In this document: positions 55,956-64,000 of the stretch, piece after piece
Position numbering within the stretch: the first letter of the stretch is position 1
How the letters are laid out: each line of letters begins with the position of its first letter
Assembly: GCA_020746995.1 (NCBI GenBank)
Contig: JAGPXD010000002.1
Span: forward strand, 1,054,001 to 1,118,000
Origin: Plectosphaerella cucumerina
Taxonomy: Eukaryota; Ascomycota; Sordariomycetes; Glomerellales; Plectosphaerellaceae
Direction of reading: 5' to 3'
Length of the DNA: 64,000 nucleotides
Notes under the pieces: generated by a model
The model's input: only the letters and a program-made list of their open reading frames with translations
What the model was told of the DNA's origin: nothing
Database searches by the model: none
Made by a program: the position numbers and the translations under genes

Positions 55956-56846
55956 TCATTCGGTCGCCGCCGTGAGCTGGGATGGGTTGCCAGGTCGTCG
56001 TGTCCAGCGTTTGGAAGGTCTCCAGAAAGGGGACGTCGAGGTCCAAGGCTCCGAATAGGGGCAGGCGGCCTAAGGGGGCTGTGGATAGAGTCGGAATGTG
56101 TATCGATGTTGTCGCTAGGATCTGAAGATATCGATGGAGTCATTCAATGTCGAGAGATGGTCGTCGTCGAGGGAGGAAAGTGCCACGCAGGCGTCTATCG
56201 TAATCGTGATCGCGAAGGACTGGAGGACTGGGCGGAACGGAAGCTGGTGTGGAGTTGACCAGGGGCAGATCGCCGAAGCTGTGGTAGACTGACCTCATTG
56301 AGCGCTTATCAGCTGAGTCAGCAAGATAAGATCGATCCCACGTGATCTGGCATCGCCTGGAATCGATCTCAACGCCAGCACCTAGGTATCTTTCCAAGTC
56401 CCCTCACAAAGAAATAATCCAGGTGGCTTCTTGGGTCAACAACTGCAGTCCAGTTGCAATTTTCATGCGAGAAAACTGTTTCAAACCTCTTCTTTTGGGT
56501 TTTTGGGCTTGACGACTACTGGGGAACTTCATTTTCCTCTCGATGATGCCTTATCGGTTCTCCGTTCTTCCACACATTTCACGTTAGTGCATTATCAGTG
56601 GTCGGCGAGGCCCCAGGTCAATGCGAAGGGCGTTGTCTCCCTCATCTTTTCATCTCACATTTCCAGTTTCTAGAGGCGACAATCACGAAGGCTACTTGGG
56701 AAAACCTGAAACAATGCAAGAGAAACCGGTTCTGATTCTATCTATATGGTGCTCTCACAACCCCTCCACCTCCATCAGGCCGTCCAGCGACCTTACAAAC
56801 TGCTACCAGCCCCTGGTTCTGCACCGTTCGATGTCAACATAGTACC
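55956..56846. other. Intergenic
   Basis: VRL1 promoter and 3' flank of the LPMO gene; nothing else recognised. Confidence 0.5.
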
Positions 56847-57701
56847 TTAGTACTCAGTAGGAATCCCAGGTGAAGTCGAGTTGCGGCCCGGCTGCTTGCT
56901 GCGGTACTTGGGCAGGCACCCAGTCGTCTCGTTGCGGTGTCCGGTATCCTTGTACAGCTTCGGGCCAGGCATAGGCCAGAACTTCTCACGCTCGCCGTTG
57001 TGGAAGTCAAATCCATACAGTTGAGTGTCCTCGGTACTATACAGCTCCGAAGCAACGACGCCCTTGTCCTTGAGGTCATCGGTGCCCTGGCCAGTGACTT
57101 CAACGTTCACACAACCGGGATAGTATTCCGGTTCGAAAATATGGCTACGGTGGATTGCCTGTATCTCCGATCGAATGACGTACTTGCCCGGTGCGATGGA
57201 AGTGGGAAGTTTGAAGCCATACCAGCCCATGTTGTCGCGCATGACATCCGTAGCCCAGATGCCCTGAGAGCTAGCGGGACCAGAGATGAGCCCAGACTCG
57301 TGGATCTTGGTCCAACGAAGCTTGGTCTTATCCGCAGCGGCGCAGTCGCCGTTGCAGTTGGCGATGTAGGTGATGATAGGTCCGCTGTGAGCCCAGCCGT
57401 TGGGGTTGCGCTCGAGGTCGGCCGATGTCCACTGAATGTCCACAGAGCCGCCAGCGGTAACAAGTCCATAAACGTTCGGAGCCTGCGAATTTTGACGGCA
57501 GACAAAATCAGGCGACTTGACGTCCAGTTCGGGACCCTCATCAGAAGTCGAGAACTGATGACCAATCGCGCCTGGGCTTGGGTTCGGGTTGTGGTTGCGG
57601 AAACCTTCATAGACATGGTGCTCCAGAGAAATATAAGCCACGTAGCCGTGGGCTGAGATGCGGCTTGCCAGCAAGGCGACGAGAAGGAGTAGAGCAAACA
57701 T
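56847..57701 (-). CDS. AA9 lytic polysaccharide monooxygenase
   Basis: Secreted copper enzyme that oxidatively cuts cellulose or related glucans. Single exon, 284 aa. The signal peptide MFALLLLVALLASRISA is followed at once by HGYV, placing the copper-brace His at mature position 1 (residue 18). The second copper His is in GWAHSGPI (residue 105, mature 88) and the axial Tyr in PEYYPGC (residue 194). The usual second-sphere Gln two residues before that Tyr (QFYP in most AA9s) is Glu here. Disulphide cysteines are present in FVCRQN, CNGDC and YPGC. A C-terminal extension of about 70 residues (LKDKGVVASELYSTEDTQLY to the end) has no carbohydrate-binding module. The ATG at 57701 is chosen; the upstream in-frame codon is GTG. 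Confidence 0.9.
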   Translation of the reverse strand: MFALLLLVALLASRISAHGYVAYISLEHHVYEGFRNHNPNPSPGAIGHQFSTSDEGPELDVKSPDFVCRQNSQAPNVYGLVTAGGSVDIQWTSADLERNPNGWAHSGPIITYIANCNGDCAAADKTKLRWTKIHESGLISGPASSQGIWATDVMRDNMGWYGFKLPTSIAPGKYVIRSEIQAIHRSHIFEPEYYPGCVNVEVTGQGTDDLKDKGVVASELYSTEDTQLYGFDFHNGEREKFWPMPGPKLYKDTGHRNETTGCLPKYRSKQPGRNSTSPGIPTEY

Positions 57702-58350
57702 TCTGATGAGTAGTGGGACGGACTCGGCACTCACCTATTGGGCTACTTACAGTGGCGGTGTTGTGTCGGAAGTATGTATTCGCGTCGGAGCGGTGTCTCG
57801 GTGGAAAAGTTCGGAGATGTGGATGGAGCTTCGAAGTGTGGATGTGGTGTGTGTGATTGATCTGATCCAACTTCAAGTAACAACTTCCAATCGACGACGT
57901 ATATAGTACTTCGTCCGGGTACTCCAGAGACTCATCCGAACAGGTTGTTCGACATTCATCGTCGTCGAAAGCCTGTAGGGTTGGAAACACTGGCATTGCT
58001 GATGCTTCTCCTCCATTTGTCCTTGCATATAAGACTGAGCCTGGATTTCAATGTCAAAGATTACACGGGTCAGGGCAAGGGTGTTGAGCTTCCGAGACCT
58101 CCCCTACTATTCATCATGTAAGGGCAATGTAAATTTTACGGCGGCAAGAAACAATGCATTGTATAATTCTCAAAGATCGCCTCCCTGTAGTCTCTCCTCT
58201 AAGAATCATGTCTAAAGCGTGCCGACCTCCCTCGAGGGCCAACTTCCTTCTTTGAGGCTGCCACCATGTCAAAGGAATCCAATCTGTGTACAAGCGCGCC
58301 TAGTTCAAACCAGTTCTGATGATCAAGAACACGAAGGCGTAAAGATCAAA
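57702..58350. other. Intergenic
   Basis: LPMO promoter and 3' flank of the HEXXH-protein gene. Short frames only. Confidence 0.5.
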
Positions 58351-59454
58351 TCAGAAGATTCCTCCCTTGAGAGTGCAGTTGGTTGCAGGAGGACTTTCCC
58401 CTCCCACGGGCGGAGACATGACGAAGATGCCAGAGTTGCGGGGGGAGATGAAAGCCCTCCGACTGATGACGGCGCCAGTGGCGGGGTTTACCACGGGTGT
58501 ATGAGGCCAACGGGTGTTGCAGGTCTTCTTGCCCGAGTAGTCGAACATCTTGTTGCCTTGGGGGCTGTCTGCGGCAGCCGCCATGCGACGGATCTGATTG
58601 ACAATCTGGTTGTACTGAGGGAAGACTTGGAGCTTCTTCTTGGTGAAGCGATCGTAGATTACCAAACCAGCATACTGGGCGAAGTTCTGATGCATCGTTA
58701 GCGACTGACATCCCGTGATTGAAGAGGGTCGAGATGGCGGAACGTACCTCGGCGTGGCTGCTGCGGGCGTAGTTGTCCGCTACGTGCGTGTCCCTGTTGT
58801 AGGCATCACGCCAAGACGGATCACCATTCATGAGCCCCATTCCATTCTACATCATGTCGTCAGCAGGTATGTAAGTCTTGCAGAGAAGGTGGAAGGAGAA
58901 ACTACCGCTCCATCAACGCAATGGGACGCTTCGTGCACCCAGACGCCCACACTCAAGGCACTGGTGCCGCTCATATGAACGATGCATGGCTTGTTCCAAG
59001 CTGAGGCACCACCTCCGCCCTGGAAATGCACAATGTCGCCAACAAACTGCCGCATGCCAATGGGCACACGAGCAAATGTGTCAATCAGCTTCTCGAGTGG
59101 AGGTTGGGCACCTTCCTCACGGCAGACGATCCAAGGCATCTGGCACTAAAGTCTCATGCATCAGCAGCAGCTCTTCAGTGGGACATCTGAAGTGCTCACA
59201 TCGCCCATGGAGACTGTGAACGACTTGAACCTGGTCGGGTCCCTGCCATCGAGCACGATACGGTCTCTGCACCCTTGGGAGATGTAGCCGTTCACCCAAG
59301 GGGAGATGGTGTAAGTCGTTCTCGGGAGCGTGTTGAGAGTTGGGCCAAACTGGTCCAGGTTGGGCCAGGCTGCGGGCTTGTTGATCTGTTGGCTGAGGGC
59401 AAGTGACGCCATGGCGAGTTGGGTCAAGGTGGTGATACTCCCGTATAGAAGCAT
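58351..59454 (-). CDS. Secreted HEXXH (zincin-like) protein, conidiation-13-like
   Basis: Exons 59200-59454, 58906-59145, 58748-58846 and 58351-58686 join in frame to 309 aa; three introns of 54, 59 and 61 nt. A signal peptide is visible (MLLYGSITTLTQLAMASLALSQ). The protein carries VHEASHCVDG with an HEXXH zinc-binding motif at residues 156-160, plus Cys residues (CRDRIV, VCREEG, PCIVH, HCVDG, KTCNTRW) compatible with disulphides. Downstream, GDPSWRDAYNRDTHVADNYARSSHAENFAQY could supply the third zinc ligand. It resembles a fungal family that includes conidiation-specific protein 13; enzymatic activity has not been shown for it to my knowledge. Adjacent to the LPMO in the same orientation. 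Confidence 0.8.
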
Positions 59455-60913
59455 GGCGACTGTGAAATCTTGAACAGAAAACGATGCAGCTTCTGAGATG
59501 AGATTTGAGCTCGGGTCTGAAGAAGTCGGATGATCATGATCTACAGATCAAGTCCCTTGGTTGATGCCATTCTCTACTTATACCCAACTCCAGTCTGTAG
59601 ACAGATGCTTGTAGACGATACCAAGGCGGACTGAACCTGCCCAGGCTTTGGCAGTGTCATCGAACGCCTCCATTCCATCTCAGCTGTGGCTGTGATCGCG
59701 AGCTTGCATGTGCTCAGGGGTATTGGCAGGATTTATCCCGGAGGCTTCCAGGCCGCGCCGACAGACTGTCTAGAATATCAGAGGCGTCGTGGCTGATGTT
59801 GGCATCCTAAGTCAGGGGCAGCAGCAAAGGATAGGAGTCTACCGAAAACGTGAGCAGCCCGTGGCTTCTTCCGGTGCCAATGAGGCATGGCCTCGTGCGA
59901 GAAAGCCACAATACTTCGCTTATCAGTTGGCTATAGAAGGCTCTGTCGATGCGGCGCGGTGCATGTTCTCTCCTCGATGGCGTTGCTAGGCCATAGAGGC
60001 ATGCGACAGTGGGAAGCAGGATCGAGTCAGAGCACCACATGCAGATCCCCTGGTCTTGGCCCTCTCGGCCGACCTGAAAGCCTGGGCCGGGTTGCACGAA
60101 CAATTACTAACTAAGAAGCAATGATGCGTCCACGTGCGACCCATTCTAAAGACAGGGTAAGGGCCGGCCCTCGGAGAAGAAACCAGGTCTGGTACGCGAA
60201 CGGGATGATTCAGGATGCCTCTTGTACCACACACCCCCTGAATTCTTCCTGATCTCGCATCCATGAATGTGACTGGGTCAACCGAGATCTTTAGGCTTGA
60301 TCCTGTAGAACATTACACGTAAGACGTGGCTCAGTTGCCGTGGTCCTACGTCAACGTATCTCGGGGCGGCAGATGCCATGGTCTCATGTTGCCTGGTCCA
60401 GGCTCGGTGAAGCACCCAAACTATTGGATCACTCCTTCGTCCAAGTAAGCACACCTAGCCACGAGCAGGAAATATTTCGGTTCGAATTCAGCATTCTCAC
60501 CTGCTTTGTCCCTCCTTTCGACCCGGGAACTGTCTCGAGGCTGCACTCATGCCGGGTATTTCGGGCCAAATCCTTCATCTTCCGAGAGGGTCTGAAAATG
60601 TCCGAAGTCCCTAAGGCCCGATACTCCCGTAAGCGGATGGCCGGAAGAATCTTGAAGACATGCTGGTCTTACATAGTTCACTGATGTAGAACTCTTTGTC
60701 CCATATCGAGGCTGGCCCAGCGCGACTGAGTTCCTCCCTGATCTCCCACATGCCACCACACATGCCACCAATACCAGTTGAGGCGTAAACAGCGGGTGCC
60801 GAATGAGCATGTGAAGGTGAGTGCCTCCGAATGCGAACTAATATGGTTCCATTTAGCAGTTCAGGTTCATCCAAAGTACACTGAGAATAAGATGCATCCC
60901 ACAATCCACATGC
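59455..60913. other. Intergenic
   Basis: About 1.5 kb. Frames at 59807-60103 and 60340-60684 have no domain. I see nothing else. Confidence 0.5.
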
Positions 60914-62125
60914 CTACACGGCAATGGCCCTCAGGAAAGCCCGGCTCTCGTTGCCCTCAACCACCTTTGCAATCGGCGTAGCGAACGCGTCGTCTCTGCC
61001 GAGGGTGTCGTGCAGGTGCTTGGCGTACATTTGCGCAACCCTGAGCCAGCTCTTCCTCTCCTGCCTGCTGGCGCCAGCGCCCTCCCAGACCCAGATGGTC
61101 TTGCCGGCGTCATCGAGGAGGAAGACGTCGTTGCCGTCAAAGTCGCGCTGGCCAATGGCCCCTCCGTCTTTGACGAGGTTGAACTCGAGCTGGCCTGATG
61201 CATCGCTGAGGCGGAACAGCTTCTTCGAGGGCGCCTGGTCGCGCTGCTGCTGCTGTTGTCCGTCCTCCGGCTGGCCCGCTGACCTGACGGGCCTGGGGCA
61301 GCTGAATCCATCAATTGGCGCCTCGTCGCCACCTCCCAAGAGCCCGACGACGATCCTCGATCGCGACTCGGTCTGGGCGAGGACCTCGGCGTCGACGTGC
61401 TTCTCCAGCTTCATTTCGTGCACGACCTGCGCGGCCTTGGCCCTCTCCATCGGGCTCGCCGTCTTGCCCTGCCAGACCCAGATCTTGTCGCCGACGTCAA
61501 GCACAAAGACGTCCTTGTCGTCTAGGCTGCGCCAGTGCGGCTCAACCTCAACGACCAGGATGCCCGCACCAGCGGATGCGGGGTTCTTGAAGACGCGGAG
61601 CAACGTCAGCACCTCCTCCTTGTTGGCGGGGTCATCCTCGACCCTGCGGAAGCCGGACTCGACACCACCACGACGGATGCGCATGCGTGGGAAGAGCTCC
61701 AGAAACTCGGCCGAGGGATTGGCCTGCGTCTCGCGGTGCTGCGTCGCGGCTCCCTTGAGAAACTCGTCCAGCTCGACAGTCTTGTAGGCGGCGGTGCCGG
61801 CCTCGTCCTGCGAGGTGTGCGCGCCAAGCCAGAAGAAGATGTCGTGGAAGAGCTTGCGGGTGTCGTCATCATTGCCGACCTCATATGTGTGCAGCACAAT
61901 GAAGCTGTCGCCGTCGTAGAAGGTGCCGTGGCGTTCGCGGGGCCAAGGGACAACCTGGAACTGCTCGATGCGCCAGATATGAAGCCCCGCCTCGAGGCCG
62001 ACTGAGTTCCATGCCGGCTCGGCCAATGCCGAATTGTACTTGACTTGGTGGTCGAGCGCCGTGCCGATGAGTTCCACGTTGGAGTCCCTGATGTCGTATT
62101 CCTTGGGTTTGCGGAGGCCGGCCAT
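60914..62125 (-). CDS. Severin/fragmin-type actin-severing protein (gelsolin repeats)
   Basis: Cytoplasmic Ca2+-regulated actin-severing and capping protein. Single exon, 403 aa from the ATG at 62125 (MAGLRKPKEYDIRDSNVELIG); an in-frame ATG at 62203 would add 26 residues of poor quality. Three gelsolin-type repeats: GLHIWRIEQFQVVPWPRERHGTFYDGDSFIVLHTY with LFHDIFFWLG (repeat 1), DDKDVFVLDVGDKIWVWQGKTASPMERAKA (repeat 2), and LFRLSDASGQLEF with GNDVFLLDDAGKTIWVWEGAGAS (repeat 3). The DEAGTAAYKTVELDEFL stretch is the family's repeat-1 end. A Gln run (QQQQQ) lies between repeats 2 and 3. Size fits severin (about 360-400 aa). Confidence 0.93.
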   Translation of the reverse strand: MAGLRKPKEYDIRDSNVELIGTALDHQVKYNSALAEPAWNSVGLEAGLHIWRIEQFQVVPWPRERHGTFYDGDSFIVLHTYEVGNDDDTRKLFHDIFFWLGAHTSQDEAGTAAYKTVELDEFLKGAATQHRETQANPSAEFLELFPRMRIRRGGVESGFRRVEDDPANKEEVLTLLRVFKNPASAGAGILVVEVEPHWRSLDDKDVFVLDVGDKIWVWQGKTASPMERAKAAQVVHEMKLEKHVDAEVLAQTESRSRIVVGLLGGGDEAPIDGFSCPRPVRSAGQPEDGQQQQQRDQAPSKKLFRLSDASGQLEFNLVKDGGAIGQRDFDGNDVFLLDDAGKTIWVWEGAGASRQERKSWLRVAQMYAKHLHDTLGRDDAFATPIAKVVEGNESRAFLRAIAV

Positions 62126-62734
62126 GTTGGGCAATTGAGAGATGGGAGAGAAGGATGAAGCAGGGCGGTTGATTGTGAGCCTGAGGAGAAGGGATGGATC
62201 CATTCAATAGGACGTTGGCAGCAAGTGACAGGGGATGGTGAGGGGTTGCTCAGGGGTGCCCCCGCTGACGGGGAGCGAAGTAAGACACGGCCCCGATCAG
62301 GGTTGAGTGAGCTACAGCTCCGTCAAATGCATGTGTAGACGGAGTTCTCGCTTAATGCCAGAGCGTGTGATAGATTATTCCTTGTATTATTGGAGAGAAT
62401 CACGGACCTGATGGACCATCTCCATTGCGCTCAGCATGTGTCCTCGTGCCGGGGTCGCTGTCACCTCGATCTTTTCATGCCTTTGTCCAGTACATCAGCA
62501 CTGGCATGCATTCCTTCCCTTGGCATACTACTTGATACCGCCAGCTTATTATGGCATGTGCCGCACGCGACGTCTTTGATTGAAATGTCGGCCATGCCAC
62601 GATACACCACGACCAAGGACAAACCGCCCTCGTCGGCTCGAGACTCTTTCTAGGTACAGTTAATTGCGGAGCTCTGCTGGGCTGGATGTATTGTTGCTTG
62701 CTGCCAGGAATACCCATCGAGTTGCTGATTTGGC
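62126..62734. other. Intergenic
   Basis: Severin promoter and 3' flank of the zinc-finger gene; nothing else recognised. Confidence 0.5.
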
Positions 62735-64000
62735 TCACTGGTTGCGGTTTGAGGGGAGCTTGATCTTAATCTTTGAAATGTGCTCGGGCACTCGGGAACC
62801 AGTGATGACAGGGAGGAAGGTGTGTTTAGGGTTGTGGCCGTGGGCGCCCTCGGCGAGGCACTCTTGACAGAGGTTGAAATCTTTGCACATGGTGCAGTGC
62901 ATCGACATATACTCTGCAAAGTCGTTGTCGCAGTAGTTGCAGGTTAGGAGCTTGACAGTGGGCTTCCTTCCGACAAAGTCGTCGGGAAGTATTGACGGGT
63001 GAACCTGCTCCGTCTTACTGTTCTTCGGAGTGCGGGCTGATGGTGATATTGGAAAGCCCTTGGCGTCGTCCTCGTCATTGTCCTCGTCGAATGGTATCCC
63101 TTCGCCATCTGTGTTCTTTTGCAAGACAGCAAGAGAAATCTCCTCGAGGTGGCATGTCAAGTGCCGGATCACCTCCAATTGGCTTCTTCCTGCGCGCTCC
63201 CCGCAAAGTGAGCAGTCGAAGGTAGCCCAGTGCTCTCTCAAGCCATGGCCTATTGCCATATGTTCCAGCCATTTCTCCTTGGAATTGAAAGGTTTGCTAC
63301 CATCGACACAGCCTGGAAAGAGACAAACCCACGGCCGTAGATCTTGATACAAGTGATGTCTGATGACAACAATAAGCCTCCCATCGAAGTATTAAAGACT
63401 AAAGGAAAGGAGACTTACTTCCAGGATTTGTCAGTCTTGATAATCATGGTCATACCGCACGCCAGACAATCAAACGGCTCGCCGGCCTTGGCAGTCTTCG
63501 AAAGGCCTGGAACGCGGATCAGGGCGTCTCCATCATCTCCATAGCACATGACAGTCTCGGCGTAGATGCTTCCGGTGGCGAGCGAAGTGCCCAGGCCGGA
63601 GTCGTTGAACCTCGATTGGCCTGCAACAGTTTGGTGGTCACCGGTATCCTCCTCGAAAGTAGGTATGGTGGCCAGCCATTTTTGTTGCTGTAGTCGTTGA
63701 AACCGCTCTAGGTTAATTTTGCCCAGCCTATCTGCGATAGCAGGGTGTGCTGTTGGAAAGCGCCGGTAGATGCGATCCTTGTAGGCTTGATACGGAACCC
63801 ATAATGTCGCACTTGACTCATGAACCACAGCTTTACCCTTGTCCAGGAACGCGGGCAAAGGTGCCTCAATCAAGGGGCTCAAGTCGAGAAGGCATCGTAC
63901 ATCGATTGCCAGATCCTTTAGAATACCATCAAGAGCCGGAGATTGTGCCTCTGTTTCGCTGTTGTCGTCGGAACTGACAGTGGCATCACTGTCGCCATCT
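62735..64000 (-). CDS. C2H2/ZZ zinc-finger protein, 5' partial
   Basis: Minus-strand gene whose N-terminus lies beyond the window edge. Exon 63419-64000 (open to the edge) joins exon 62735-63359 through a 59-nt intron, giving SWKHHLYQDLRPWVC. Visible parts: a helical segment ALDGILKDLAIDVRCLLDLSPL common to large fungal C2H2/ankyrin proteins; degenerate C2H2-type fingers (FDCLACGMTM, WVCLFPGCV with HMAIGH, FDCSLCGER with HLTCHLEEI); an acidic linker; and a C-terminal ZZ-type finger (TCNYCDNDF, HCTMCKDFNLCQECL, HGHNPKH). The 63882 codon is TTG, not a start. A regulatory or scaffold role in this family is inferred only. Confidence 0.8.

Overview
The window is nuclear DNA from a filamentous ascomycete (Pezizomycotina, most likely a Sordariomycete). 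The evidence is: many short introns (about 49-69 nt, CTAAC/CTGAC-type branch sites); a fungal Zn2Cys6 regulator; an AA9 polysaccharide monooxygenase; a GH78 rhamnosidase; fungal-type transporters; Sgt2, Rrp3 and Ssf1 orthologues; and a nested hAT/Fot1-like transposon pair with RIP-like decay. I rebuilt gene models by joining exons whose splice sites keep the frame. Many open frames have TTG or GTG as their first codon; I used the first sensible ATG.

Layout. 0.6-2.3 kb: MFS transporter (+). 2.5-4.4 kb: ARF-like GTPase with altered G motifs (-). 5.1-6.3 kb: secreted repeat protein (-). 6.7-8.1 kb: membrane-anchored kinase-like protein (-). 9.4-11.5 kb: DAL5-type permease (-) with a small inverted-repeat element in an enlarged intron. 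13.0-16.7 kb: HMT1-type ABC protein (-) with an in-frame TAG followed by a coherent, spliced reading frame. 17.5-18.6 kb: Sgt2 (-). 19.4-20.9 kb: RING-CH membrane E3 (-). 21.8-23.6 kb: acidic nuclear-type protein (-). 25.7-29.0 kb: divergent SSF1/RRP3 ribosome-biogenesis pair. 29.3-31.1 kb: Zn2Cys6 regulator (+).

31.4-35.3 kb is an AT-rich hAT element with a perfect 8-bp target duplication. It has lost most of its transposase core but keeps the spliced ends of the gene, and a Fot1/pogo-like element sits inside one of its introns. 36.2-41.5 kb: divergent GH78 alpha-L-rhamnosidase and MFS sugar transporter, a likely rhamnoside-use pair. 42.0-43.3 kb: OTT_1508-type deaminase broken by an in-frame TGA. 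44.1-45.2 kb: secreted PQQ-type sugar dehydrogenase. 46.4 kb: intron-containing tRNA-Asn. 46.8-48.6 kb: fungal hypothetical. 51.9-56.0 kb: VRL1-type VPS9/ankyrin/PX/BAR sorting protein. 56.8-59.5 kb: AA9 LPMO and a secreted HEXXH protein. 60.9-62.1 kb: severin/gelsolin. 62.7-64.0 kb: partial C2H2/ZZ zinc-finger gene leaving the window.

There is no single operon-like system. The functional groups are housekeeping (Sgt2, Ssf1, Rrp3, Vrl1, severin), plant-polymer and sugar use (GH78, sugar transporter, AA9, PQQ dehydrogenase), and mobile DNA. The most notable signals are the two genes interrupted by in-frame stops, three GC-AG introns, the intron-resident mini-element, and the truncated but still spliceable hAT gene.
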